Source: CAIJXV01 sp964497135 (GTDB taxonomy: Bacteria; Verrucomicrobiota; Kiritimatiellia; CAIKKV01; CAIJXV01). From it: a DNA stretch of 21,080 nucleotides. Where the stretch lies: the NCBI GenBank assembly GCA_964497135.1, contig CAZCDO010000052.1, positions 1-21,080 on the forward strand, read 5' to 3'. Positions 15,086 through 21,080 of the stretch are shown piece after piece. Positions within the stretch are counted from its first letter, which is position 1; each line of letters opens with the position of its first letter. The notes below the pieces were generated by a model. That model saw nothing but the letters and a program-made list of their open reading frames with translations. It made no database searches and was not told the DNA's origin. The position numbers and the translations under genes are program-made.

Positions 15086-15545
15086 GGTCATCCTTCCTGC
15101 CGCCCTCGGCGGCCGTCAAAGTGCTTCGAAAAGCCGGGTAACTTTATCCCCGAATCTTTATGTTCTGGCGTTCATGGTGCGGCGTAGGTCGAGGGCCTGT
15201 TCTCTCTCACTGGGCGTAAAGTTTTTGACGACTTGTGCGGGAGAATCCATGCGACATACGATAGGAGATTGCATGTCAGACTTCAAGGATTGATCGAGAA
15301 AGGTTCAGCCTGTTCGGCTGGCCGAAGCCGATTGAACTCTGGTTCCGGATCTTTCATTGGAGAGTCTGGCACTAAAGCGTCAGGAGCGTTGCAAGAAATA
15401 AGTTGTCGCGCAAATATAGCAGGCAATCCCGGCGCATGAGGTTCTTACTTTGGACAGTTAGGGGACTGAGGCCAGGGAAGGGCGGTTGTCGTCCGCCCCC
15501 ACAGAAGAGGTGAATTAACCGCGCATCATCCGTAAAAATCCCCCG
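15086..15545. other. 460-base region without a confident gene
   Basis: This stretch separates two minus-strand accessory genes. It contains a 6-bp GC hairpin at 15099-15113, a possible 38-aa minus-strand ORF (15158-15274), a CAGCC/GGCTG hairpin near 15309-15323, a GGGCGG-N7-CCGCCC hairpin at 15480-15498 and the terminator-like sequence of the gene beyond. No tRNA, integrase or direct repeat was seen. No good promoter could be placed for the 367-aa gene. Confidence 0.5.
15158..15274 (-). CDS. Possible 38-aa small ORF upstream of the 367-aa gene
   Basis: From ATG 15274 the frame reads MQSPIVCRMDSP, then a charged, amphipathic helix-like segment (FTPSEREQALDLRRTMNA), and stops at TAA. The composition looks more like protein than the other frames here. 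The SD is weak, and the ORF could be chance or the remnant of a larger gene. It lies in the leader of the 367-aa gene and could act as an upstream ORF. Confidence 0.25.
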   Translation of the reverse strand: MQSPIVCRMDSPAQVVKNFTPSEREQALDLRRTMNART

Positions 15546-15552
15546 TCAGGGA
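15532..15552 (-). terminator. Rho-independent terminator overlapping a stop codon
   Basis: On the minus strand ATCCC, a six-base loop and GGGAT form a stem followed directly by TTTT. The stem overlaps the TGA (15546-15548) of the gene at 15546-16475. The stem is only five pairs, so it may be weak. Confidence 0.45.
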
Positions 15553-16475
15553 TCGAAGTTGAAGCGCAAGAAGGCCTTGAACAGCGGAGTGATTCGCACA
15601 GCCTTAACCTCGGAGAAGTATTCCGAGGTCTGCTCTTCACGTCCCTCCAGAAGCCCCCATTCAATGAGAGGGTGTAAAAGGCGGTTGGTCAACACGATGC
15701 TGACAGTCCAGTAACTGAATCCTTGGATGGCGGCATTTATCTCGTACCGAACTGCCGGTAGGAGCGTCAAATCCGGCAACTCTTCCACCGTCCGCCATTC
15801 TTCAGCAACTTGTCCCAATCGCAAAAGAGTATAACCGGCACAGGTTTGCAGGCCCTGCGCTTCGATGACGTCTCGATGAAAATAATCCAAATTGAATCTG
15901 CTAAAGAAAGCGACAAATAGACAGCGAAATAATCCACACGCCCGGGCATCGGAGAGTAACGTCGTATGGCTTGTCGGCACGGTGAAAATACCTTTCCGGA
16001 GACGAATCAGCCCGGCGACCTCCGCAACGACCCGCGCCTTGTGCAATGGCCAGACGTCCTGTTCGTTGAGCACCTTTTTATAGTGGTGGATGCTCTCGAC
16101 GAGCGTCGCGTCGCAGATCCGGGGAAATAGATCGGACACAAAGTTGCGCGGAAGATTTTTACTGGAGGTGGCCTTTACGCCGCCGGAATCGAGGAGCGCC
16201 TTCAGGAGTGTTCTCGACTGCCGAAAGAAGGGAGCCTTCTCGAATTCGTCCAGAGGAAGAGCCGCGTTGAACTGNNNNNNNNNNAACTGGATGGGGCTTT
16301 CCTTCTCACCCCACCCCACATAGATCAATCGCGCGACTTGTTCGGGCGACAAGCCGCCCATTTCCGGGTCGGGCGTGGTGTTGTAGGCTTGTGTGATGCT
16401 CGCCAGCTTCCGGTTCAACTCGTCCAGTTGGGCTTGCGGAATCTTTTCATCCGGAGGGTCTTTGGGCATGATCAT
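15546..16475 (-). CDS. Uncharacterised conserved protein (pRiA4b ORF-3-neighbourhood family), with scaffold gap
   Basis: The product is about 304-309 aa. The segment GLSPEQVARLIYVGW, then LPLDEF...APFFRQSRTLLKALLDSGGVKATSSKNLPRNFV, and later VVAEVAGLIRLRKGIFTVP, follows a pattern I recall from a widespread family of hypothetical proteins, often found beside pRiA4b ORF-3-like or SEC-C proteins and mobile genes. No catalytic motif is known to me. The ATG at 16475 has a GGGAGTG SD. Ten N interrupt codons 64-67, flanked on both sides by the same five bases (AACTG); removing the gap with one AACTG copy keeps the frame and gives a smooth SPIQFNAAL. A terminator-like stem overlaps the stop. It may mark the far edge of the accessory segment. 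Confidence 0.75.
   Translation of the reverse strand: MIMPKDPPDEKIPQAQLDELNRKLASITQAYNTTPDPEMGGLSPEQVARLIYVGWGEKESPIQXXXXQFNAALPLDEFEKAPFFRQSRTLLKALLDSGGVKATSSKNLPRNFVSDLFPRICDATLVESIHHYKKVLNEQDVWPLHKARVVAEVAGLIRLRKGIFTVPTSHTTLLSDARACGLFRCLFVAFFSRFNLDYFHRDVIEAQGLQTCAGYTLLRLGQVAEEWRTVEELPDLTLLPAVRYEINAAIQGFSYWTVSIVLTNRLLHPLIEWGLLEGREEQTSEYFSEVKAVRITPLFKAFLRFNFDP
16275..16284. other. Assembly gap of 10 N
   Basis: Ten N lie between identical AACTG pentamers (16270-16274 and 16285-16289). The fixed length and repeated flanks suggest a scaffolding join of slightly overlapping contig ends rather than missing sequence. Confidence 0.95.
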
Positions 16476-16497
16476 GGTCTCACTCCCTTAACACTTT

Positions 16498-16520
16498 GGA
16501 CTTTGCAGGAATCAAAGTCC
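16498..16520. repeat. 8-bp perfect inverted repeat between two minus-strand genes
   Basis: GGACTTTG, a seven-base loop and CAAAGTCC lie just after the NUDIX gene stop and before the start of the next gene. The stem could end transcription of the chaperone-like operon or act as an operator, but no T-run follows on the minus strand. Confidence 0.5.
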
Positions 16521-16527
16521 GATGGAT

Positions 16528-17154
16528 TTACACAACTTTCCCCCGCCGGAATAACTCGTCGATGGCGTCAAAACAGATTTGGGACCAGGTTTCCATGCGG
16601 TCGCGGAGGGGGCGGAGTTCTTCGATCGATTTGAAGCCCGCTTCGGCGATTGCCAATTCATTGGGGCGGACGTCCTCGGTGGGGGTGACGAGCACATGCA
16701 CAACGCCGAGGTGCACTGTGCCGACGGGCGTGGCATCGTCATTGAGCAGGGCAACAATCGACTGGGTGCAGCCGGCGGGCAGCACGACTTCCTCCGCCAA
16801 TTCCCGGGCGGCGGCGCGGGTGTAGGAACCTTCCCCGCCATCGGCACCGACATCCTGGGAATTGATATGTCCGCCAATCCCGAAGGAGACCTTGGCCACC
16901 AGGCGGCTTTCGCCCGAGCTTTTGCCGCGGGTATAGGTCCAGATCCGCCCGTTACAAACGATGATGAAATAGGGGATCAATTGTTTGAGAGAGGGATCGG
17001 ATTCCGCCGCCGGACGGGGAACAAAGCGGTGGTTGCGGTCATCCATCAGGACCGGAAGGTAGCGATCGATATCGAGGGCCAAACCTTGGAACGAACCACA
17101 CTGATCCAGCAGACGACGCTCAACCACCAATACTTGCTCAATTTCGGAAGACAT
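16528..17154 (-). CDS. NUDIX-fold protein, third gene of the Hsp70/GrpE-like operon
   Basis: This 208-aa protein has a central NUDIX-like fold: PYFIIVCNGRIWTYTRG and FGIGGHINSQD (about residues 61-101), then RAAARELAEEV with REL-x-EE at 117-122, the metal-binding core of the Nudix box. Box spacing is off by one (Glu108 is nine residues before Arg117, where eight is usual) and the final G is replaced, so activity is not assured. I recall a family with IPY...YTRGKxxGExRL and GIGGHI that is often annotated as a phosphoesterase or NUDIX hydrolase. The ATG at 17154 has AAGGA six bases upstream; the open frame extends 34 codons further, but that part lies inside the preceding gene. It begins 14 bases after the Hsp70-like stop, so co-transcription is likely. 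The substrate is unknown. Confidence 0.85.
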   Translation of the reverse strand: MSSEIEQVLVVERRLLDQCGSFQGLALDIDRYLPVLMDDRNHRFVPRPAAESDPSLKQLIPYFIIVCNGRIWTYTRGKSSGESRLVAKVSFGIGGHINSQDVGADGGEGSYTRAAARELAEEVVLPAGCTQSIVALLNDDATPVGTVHLGVVHVLVTPTEDVRPNELAIAEAGFKSIEELRPLRDRMETWSQICFDAIDELFRRGKVV

Positions 17155-17168
17155 GCGGATCCTTGGGT

Positions 17169-18752
17169 TTAGGCGTTGCGGAAAATTTCGGCGGTGAGCG
17201 ATTGATCGTCCTTGAGGCGGCGGATGCGCACGGTAATGATGCCGTCGCTGTCGCACTGGTAAGTTTCGCGGATGAAGTCATAGGCCAGATCGTCACGGGG
17301 GAGAATGGGTAGGGCCTGGCAGGGATGGCCCAACGGGAGGGCGGGATCATAGGGGAAGAAGAGTTCGGACCAGGGTCGCAGTCCCTGGGAGGGTTTTCCG
17401 GTGGCATCCAGATCGGCGCATTCGAGATAGCGGAGGTGGCCGATATTGTGACGGGGGGCATATTCGATGACGACCTCATGGGGCGGAGCGCCTGCGGGAG
17501 GCAGGGACATTCCTGCGGGGAAAATGAGATCGAATACTTCGCGGCGGCCGCCCTCCGCCAGGCGGATGACGCCAAAATGGCGGGCGAGCCGCTCGCGGAG
17601 AACGACGCTTTCAGCCCCTTGGATGGCTGCCCCCATGGCGGTTGAAGAGAAGGGTTTATCGCTGGCAACGATGGCGATGTTGGGAAAGGCTTCGCGGACC
17701 ATGTCCGCGACCAAAGGCAGGCGGGAGGAGCCGCCGACCAGGTAAATGGCGCCGAGCGTATCGGGCGTGATTCCTTCAGCGCGCACGGCGGGATCGTCGA
17801 AGAGACCCCGCAACTTGGCGATGGCCGGCTGGATCAGGGGGCGGAGAGCAGCCATATATTCGGCCCCATCCAGGGGAAGGGGAGGGGAGGCGAGTCCGAT
17901 ATCGGTGGGATCGAAAATCATCCGCCGGACCCCCCCGCTACTGAGGCTTTCCTTGAGTCGGCAAGCTTGGAAGGTCAACAACATGGACTGCCAGGCGGGC
18001 AGGGCGGCGGGATCAATCTGGAGGCGGGCAGTGATCATTTTGACGAGGACCGCATCGAAGTCGTCGCCGCCCAGGGATTCGATGCCGGCTGAGGTCAGGA
18101 CGTGGTAATGGCCTCCGGCGATGCGGACGAGGGCGGTATCAAAGGTTCCACCGCCGAGATCGAAAACGGCCACCTGGGTGGCGACCCGGCGGGCGGCATG
18201 CCGGTAGCCGCGGGCGATTCGATCCGCATATTCAATGGCCGCCGCTGCCGGTTCCGACAGGGTTTGACGGAGGATGAACCCCGCGTCCTGGAAAGCCCGC
18301 CGGGTGATATGGCGTTGGGCGCCGTTGGCGTTGGCCGGCCAGGTTAAAACGGTTTCGAACGGTTCGAACTCCATGACCAGGCCGGATTGCCGGATCGAAT
18401 GGAGCAGGGCTTCGGCGAAGCCGGTCAAGAGGGACCGGACGAGAACCGGCCGGTCGGGTGCGCCGGGGAAGGTGACGGTTTGCCCGTCATGGTAATCGCG
18501 CAGACAGCGTTTGAGGGAGCGCAGGAGGAGATAACGTCCAGACTGCCCCGGTTGAACCTGAAGACGTTCGGCATCCGGCCCGTACAGAAATCGGCCGGAT
18601 TGGGTATCGAGCGCGATCAACGAGGAAAAGACTTCGCGAAGAACCGGTCCGGCTGAAGTGGGGACGGAATGGGGCAGGACCGCAAAGTGTCCCCGATCGC
18701 CGAGCACGGCGACAGTATGGGTGGTTCCGTAATCGAGTCCCAGAAAGGCCAT
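17169..18752 (-). CDS. Hsp70-family ATPase with short, divergent C-terminus
   Basis: This 527-aa protein has a complete Hsp70/actin-type ATPase domain: phosphate 1 LDYGTTHT (residues 6-13), candidate catalytic Lys81 in RSLKR, SEPAAAAIEYA (166-176), phosphate 2 VFDLGGGTFD (196-205), and the adenosine motif IYLVGGSSRLP (336-346). After about residue 385 only some 140 residues remain. They do not read as a normal substrate-binding domain with a helical lid, and there is no EEVD-like tail. This places it with DnaK relatives such as YegD-like proteins rather than housekeeping DnaK (about 640 aa). It starts two bases after the GrpE-like stop with a GGAAGGG SD inside that gene, and is followed by a NUDIX gene. 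The pairing with its own exchange factor suggests an ATP-cycled machine for a specific client. Confidence 0.9.
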   Translation of the reverse strand: MAFLGLDYGTTHTVAVLGDRGHFAVLPHSVPTSAGPVLREVFSSLIALDTQSGRFLYGPDAERLQVQPGQSGRYLLLRSLKRCLRDYHDGQTVTFPGAPDRPVLVRSLLTGFAEALLHSIRQSGLVMEFEPFETVLTWPANANGAQRHITRRAFQDAGFILRQTLSEPAAAAIEYADRIARGYRHAARRVATQVAVFDLGGGTFDTALVRIAGGHYHVLTSAGIESLGGDDFDAVLVKMITARLQIDPAALPAWQSMLLTFQACRLKESLSSGGVRRMIFDPTDIGLASPPLPLDGAEYMAALRPLIQPAIAKLRGLFDDPAVRAEGITPDTLGAIYLVGGSSRLPLVADMVREAFPNIAIVASDKPFSSTAMGAAIQGAESVVLRERLARHFGVIRLAEGGRREVFDLIFPAGMSLPPAGAPPHEVVIEYAPRHNIGHLRYLECADLDATGKPSQGLRPWSELFFPYDPALPLGHPCQALPILPRDDLAYDFIRETYQCDSDGIITVRIRRLKDDQSLTAEIFRNA

Positions 18753-18754
18753 GG

Positions 18755-19369
18755 TCAGCCCTTCCGGTGGACGGCGACGCGGGCTTTGGCAATAACGCGG
18801 CCGCGGGATGTTTTGAATCCCGGACGGAGCGTCGCGGCGACGGTCCCTTCGGGGGCGGTGGGATGAGGCCGTTCTTCGACCACCAAGTGGATCAAGGGGT
18901 CAAAAAAGTCGAGGGTTTCGGCTTCGAACCGGGCGGCGCCGAGGTCGTCGAGGATTCGATCCATGCCCTGGAGGATATGGGTTAATCCTTCCGAGGTGGC
19001 GCTTTCCAAGTCGAGCCGCAACAGGACGAGTTGTTCGATGACGGATTCCATGCGTTGTTCGATGAGGTCGCCGAGCATGCGTCGAATTGTTTCAGCGGAT
19101 TGATCGAGGAGCAAGGCGGTCCGGGGCGAGGGGCTGGGGGTGGCTTCCACGCGGGCACGGTGGGCGCGAAATTCGGCGAGGAGTTCGGCGAATGGATCGG
19201 GAGCGGATGATTGGGCGGAAGCGGCCGGTTTGGCCGGTCGAACGGGTTTGGCTGGGGCCGGGATTTTGGTTTTGGCGACAGTCGTCGGTTTAGCGCGTTT
19301 GGCGGCGACGGGCGCACGGACGGCAACTGCGGGCCGTTTGACGGCGGGATTTTTTTTAGTGGATTTCAT
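18755..19369 (-). CDS. GrpE-like nucleotide-exchange factor with histone-H1-like tail
   Basis: This is a 204-aa protein. Residues 1-50 are Lys/Ala/Pro/Val repeats resembling a histone H1 or nucleoid-protein tail (KKNPAVKRPAVAV, AKTKIPAPAKPVRPAKPA). Residues 60-145 are helical and include GLTHILQGMDRILDDLG. Then ETLDFFDPLIHLVVEE (151-166) and PEGTVAATLRPGFKTSRGRV (173-192) match the FDP-H-AV and P-x-GTV...GY signatures of GrpE, ending in the beta-wing AKARVAV. GrpE releases ADP from Hsp70, and the gene directly precedes an Hsp70-like gene with a two-base gap, which strongly supports the call. The basic tail is not typical of GrpE and may bind nucleic acid or another acidic partner. It is distinct from a housekeeping grpE by its tail and context. 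Confidence 0.85.
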   Translation of the reverse strand: MKSTKKNPAVKRPAVAVRAPVAAKRAKPTTVAKTKIPAPAKPVRPAKPAASAQSSAPDPFAELLAEFRAHRARVEATPSPSPRTALLLDQSAETIRRMLGDLIEQRMESVIEQLVLLRLDLESATSEGLTHILQGMDRILDDLGAARFEAETLDFFDPLIHLVVEERPHPTAPEGTVAATLRPGFKTSRGRVIAKARVAVHRKG

Positions 19370-19384
19370 GATTCGGAACCTCGT

Positions 19385-19412
19385 GGATGACGTTTGGAAA
19401 GCACCGTCATCC
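19385..19412. promoter_or_regulatory. Candidate operator over the GrpE/Hsp70-like promoter
   Basis: GGATGACG and CGTCATCC form a perfect 8-base inverted repeat with a 12-base spacer. On the minus strand it overlaps most of the candidate -10 hexamer and the likely transcription start. It is arranged like the CIRCE heat-shock operator (9-N9-9) but has a different sequence. It could also form a hairpin at the 5' end of the mRNA. Confidence 0.55.
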
Positions 19413-19438
19413 TAGCGGATTCAGAGGAGGGGACTCAA
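19409..19438 (-). promoter_or_regulatory. Sigma-70-type promoter of the GrpE/Hsp70/NUDIX operon
   Basis: Read on the minus strand, TTGAGT (19438-19433) and TAGGAT (19414-19409) are separated by 18 bases. Transcription would start near 19402, giving a leader of about 33 bases with a GAGG SD before the ATG at 19369. Confidence 0.55.
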
Positions 19439-19587
19439 GCTTATTGTGAAAAAACAGATGCCAGCCCCGTTGGTCTTTGGGAAAAGAGCGCAACCAGCGC
19501 TTGCGTCCAATGAATGTTTTGACTATTAACCTTTGATGCATGCCCGTGTGGATATCCCGGCACCGGAATGAAACGAGGAGTTGCCCC

Positions 19588-20172
19588 ATGGCCCAACGAC
19601 CCCTGACAATTATGCCCCGTTCGGCTGAGGCCTTTGTTCTCCGGGCGGGAGAGACTATACGGGTCATCGATGAGATAGGGGGCCAGCCGGGCGATTTGGT
19701 GGCCTTCAATGTTCAGAATCTGGCCGAGCACTTCAGCCAATCCCGGACCCGGGTTGAAAACCGGGTGTACCGGATTACCCGCGGGCATCAACTGTGGAGC
19801 AATGCGGTCCCGCCGCAGGTAATGTTGACGGTGATGGACGACACCAGTGGTCATCACGATCTGTTGTATACCCCGTGTAATCGGTATGCCTTACAAAAGC
19901 GATTCGGGTTGTCCTGCGATGGATGCCAGGAGCATCTGGCGGCTAGTCTGGTTCCTTGGGGGATCGGGTTGGCGTCGATACCCGATCCATTGAATATTTT
20001 TTTTAATGTCCTGGTCGATCCGGCCGGGGGGATGACGGTCGGGGATCAAACCTCGAAACCGGGTGTCTTTATCGAATTGCGTGCGGAAATGGATTGTGTG
20101 GTGGCGATATCGACGTGTTCCGTGCCCATTGCCGGCCGGGATCCATCAGGGTTTACGCTGGTTTTTTTATGA
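19588..20172 (+). CDS. DUF1989 (urea carboxylase-associated family) protein
   Basis: This 194-aa protein matches the DUF1989 family. The early segment is AFVLRAGETIRVID (about residues 15-28) with GDLVAFNVQN (36-45), then NRVYRITRG and TVMDDTSGHHDLLYTPC, followed by PDPLNIFFNV (132-141) and the signature RAEMDCVVAISTC (165-177). Cys110 and Cys113 (LSCDGC) are extra candidate metal ligands. The family is named from genes beside urea carboxylase, where its role is unclear; here no urea, amidolyase or transporter genes are adjacent, so that link should not be assumed. The start at 19588 follows GAGGAG; an upstream in-frame ATG at 19540 lacks support. It is transcribed divergently from the chaperone-like operon. 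Confidence 0.88.
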   Translation: MAQRPLTIMPRSAEAFVLRAGETIRVIDEIGGQPGDLVAFNVQNLAEHFSQSRTRVENRVYRITRGHQLWSNAVPPQVMLTVMDDTSGHHDLLYTPCNRYALQKRFGLSCDGCQEHLAASLVPWGIGLASIPDPLNIFFNVLVDPAGGMTVGDQTSKPGVFIELRAEMDCVVAISTCSVPIAGRDPSGFTLVFL

Positions 20173-20181
20173 CGGCCCACT

Positions 20182-20212
20182 CCTGGAAGAAGTTTCCGGG
20201 CGTTAATTTTTC
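20182..20212 (+). terminator. Possible terminator after the DUF1989 gene
   Basis: CCTGGAA and TTCCGGG pair with one wobble around a short loop, followed five bases later by a T-rich stretch (TTAATTTTTC). The gap between stem and T-run makes it weak. Confidence 0.35.
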
Positions 20213-20217
20213 TATAA

Positions 20218-20254
20218 ACTTTGTGTTGCAAAGTACTCTGCTATCTGCTATCTT
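20218..20254 (+). promoter_or_regulatory. Promoter with overlapping palindrome before the membrane-protein pair
   Basis: TTGCAA (20226-20231) and TATCTT (20249-20254) are 17 bases apart. A perfect inverted repeat, ACTTTG-TGTTG-CAAAGT (20218-20234), covers the -35 hexamer and would suit repression by a dimeric regulator. The mRNA would carry an AGGAGG SD before the ATG at 20279. Confidence 0.5.
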
Positions 20255-20278
20255 GATTCCGGAAATGAGGAGGACCCG

Positions 20279-20887
20279 ATGATTGCAAACCATATTCATG
20301 ATGCGCTGGCGCAGGTTCGACGGGTCCAGGCGGTGATCCTGGAACGGCGCGCTTTTCGCGGGTATTCGGGGGCCGCTCGGGCCGCGGGGGGACTGGTGGC
20401 GCTGGCAGGCGCCGCAGTGCTGTCCTCCCCCTGCCTGCCCCAAACGGTATGGGCTCAGCTGATCGGCTGGGCTGGGGTTTTGGCCATCGCCCTGGGGATT
20501 AACTATGGGGCGCTCCTCTATTGGTTCTTGTTCGATCCCGACGCCCGACGTGAATTCCTGCGTCTCATGCCCGCAGTCGATGCCATTCCACCCCTGGCGG
20601 TGGCGGGCATTCTAAGCCTGACCCTCATCGTCCACGGTCAGTTCGATCTCCTCTTCGGCACCTGGATGTGTCTCTATGGCCTGGTTCACGTTCCGTATCG
20701 GCTCTCTCTGCCACGCGCTAACTACGGCATCGGGCTCTATTATATCCTGTGCGGCACCGGATGCCTGCTCACGCCGCTGGGCCAATTTTTAAACCCCTGG
20801 ACCATGGGCCTCGTGTTTTTCGTCGGCGAAATCAGTGGCGGCCTGTTACTCCATCAACATCGGATGGTTCAGGAAGAAAAATCATGA
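20279..20887 (+). CDS. Six-helix membrane protein, unknown function
   Basis: This 202-aa protein starts with a charged cytosolic segment (about 35 residues, HDALAQVRRVQAVILERRAFRGYSG), then has about six membrane helices at roughly 34-52, 58-83, 100-118, 122-137, 147-165 and 172-190, and ends in a charged tail. No transporter or enzyme motif was recognised. The start has a perfect AGGAGG SD and a plausible regulated promoter. Its TGA overlaps the next ATG (ATGA), so the two membrane proteins are probably made together. I recall similar pairs next to small winged-helix regulators in other genomes; here no regulator is visible, though one could lie beyond the window. Confidence 0.8.
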   Translation: MIANHIHDALAQVRRVQAVILERRAFRGYSGAARAAGGLVALAGAAVLSSPCLPQTVWAQLIGWAGVLAIALGINYGALLYWFLFDPDARREFLRLMPAVDAIPPLAVAGILSLTLIVHGQFDLLFGTWMCLYGLVHVPYRLSLPRANYGIGLYYILCGTGCLLTPLGQFLNPWTMGLVFFVGEISGGLLLHQHRMVQEEKS

Positions 20888-21080
20888 GTGCGTTCTTAAT
20901 CGGAATAATTCTTTTGGCAGGTGTTCTCTTGGGATTGGCGTTGCCACCGGCCTTGCACGAACGGTCATGGAAACGATTTTTCATCGCGTTCATCTTATCC
21001 TTCGTCGGCATCATTCTGCCGCTATTCATTTTCGTAATGAGTGCCTTTCTCGTTCCGGATTGGAAAGGCGCTTGTCGCCA
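20884..21080 (+). CDS. Membrane protein, partial (cut by window edge)
   Basis: The ATG overlaps the stop of the previous gene (ATGA). The 65 codons visible encode two membrane helices (SAFLIGIILLAGVLLGLALP and FFIAFILSFVGIILPLFIFVMSAFLV) joined by a short basic loop (HERSWKRF), followed by PDWKGACR. The frame is still open at the last base, so the C-terminus is missing. No family is assigned. Confidence 0.75.
   Translation, partial: MSAFLIGIILLAGVLLGLALPPALHERSWKRFFIAFILSFVGIILPLFIFVMSAFLVPDWKGACR

Noticed and set aside
19385..19412. CIRCE (HrcA) operator
   Set aside because: The arms (GGATGACG/CGTCATCC) do not match the CIRCE consensus TTAGCACTC/GAGTGCTAA, so HrcA control is not claimed.
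1..21080. tRNA, rRNA, CRISPR array or insertion sequence
   Set aside because: No cloverleaf, regularly spaced repeats or transposase/integrase motifs were found on either strand by eye.

Overview
The window is high-GC bacterial DNA with tightly packed genes, many start/stop overlaps and only patchy Shine-Dalgarno (SD) sites. The gene content fits a member of the Planctomycetota-Verrucomicrobiota-Lentisphaerota/Kiritimatiellota (PVC) group from an environmental assembly: a Gfo/Idh/MocA oxidoreductase with the MVDGNGHPYSW-type N-terminus, a cytosolic ceramidase-like hydrolase, a DUF1989 protein and an Hsp70/GrpE-like pair. The taxonomic placement is inference. A 10-N scaffold gap lies inside one gene (16275-16284).

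Layout. (1) 1-4224, plus strand: an apparent carbohydrate-acid catabolic operon of a Gfo/Idh/MocA oxidoreductase, a PAS protein with a histidine-kinase dimerisation domain but no ATPase, an HpcH/HpaI-type aldolase, a short-chain dehydrogenase and a decayed aldo/keto reductase pseudogene. (2) 4247-8786, minus strand: a probable operon of a two-zinc-ribbon coiled-coil protein, a SAM methyltransferase and the Lon protease. (3) 8869-10203, minus strand: a neutral-ceramidase-like amidohydrolase. (4) About 10204-16475: an accessory segment. It holds, on the plus strand, a DNA methyltransferase fused to an Mrr-like nuclease domain, a 65-aa protein and a tail-anchored protein with an HEPN-like R-x4-H motif. 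On the minus strand it holds three unrecognised genes, a possible 38-aa ORF and a gene of a widespread uncharacterised family that carries the scaffold gap. (5) 16528-19369, minus strand: an operon of a GrpE-like nucleotide-exchange factor with a histone-H1-like tail, an Hsp70-like ATPase and a NUDIX-fold protein, preceded by a good promoter with a perfect inverted repeat over its -10 region. (6) 19588-21080, plus strand: a DUF1989 protein, then two coupled membrane-protein genes, the second cut by the window edge.

How they may work together. Region 1 looks like oxidation and retro-aldol cleavage of a sugar acid, with the last enzyme lost. Region 4 looks like a defence or mobile-element cargo island. 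Region 5 is the best candidate for an undescribed system: a dedicated mini-chaperone (Hsp70-like plus its own exchange factor, with no J-protein in the window) co-expressed with a NUDIX enzyme. All function calls come from reading motifs by eye; no database search was run.
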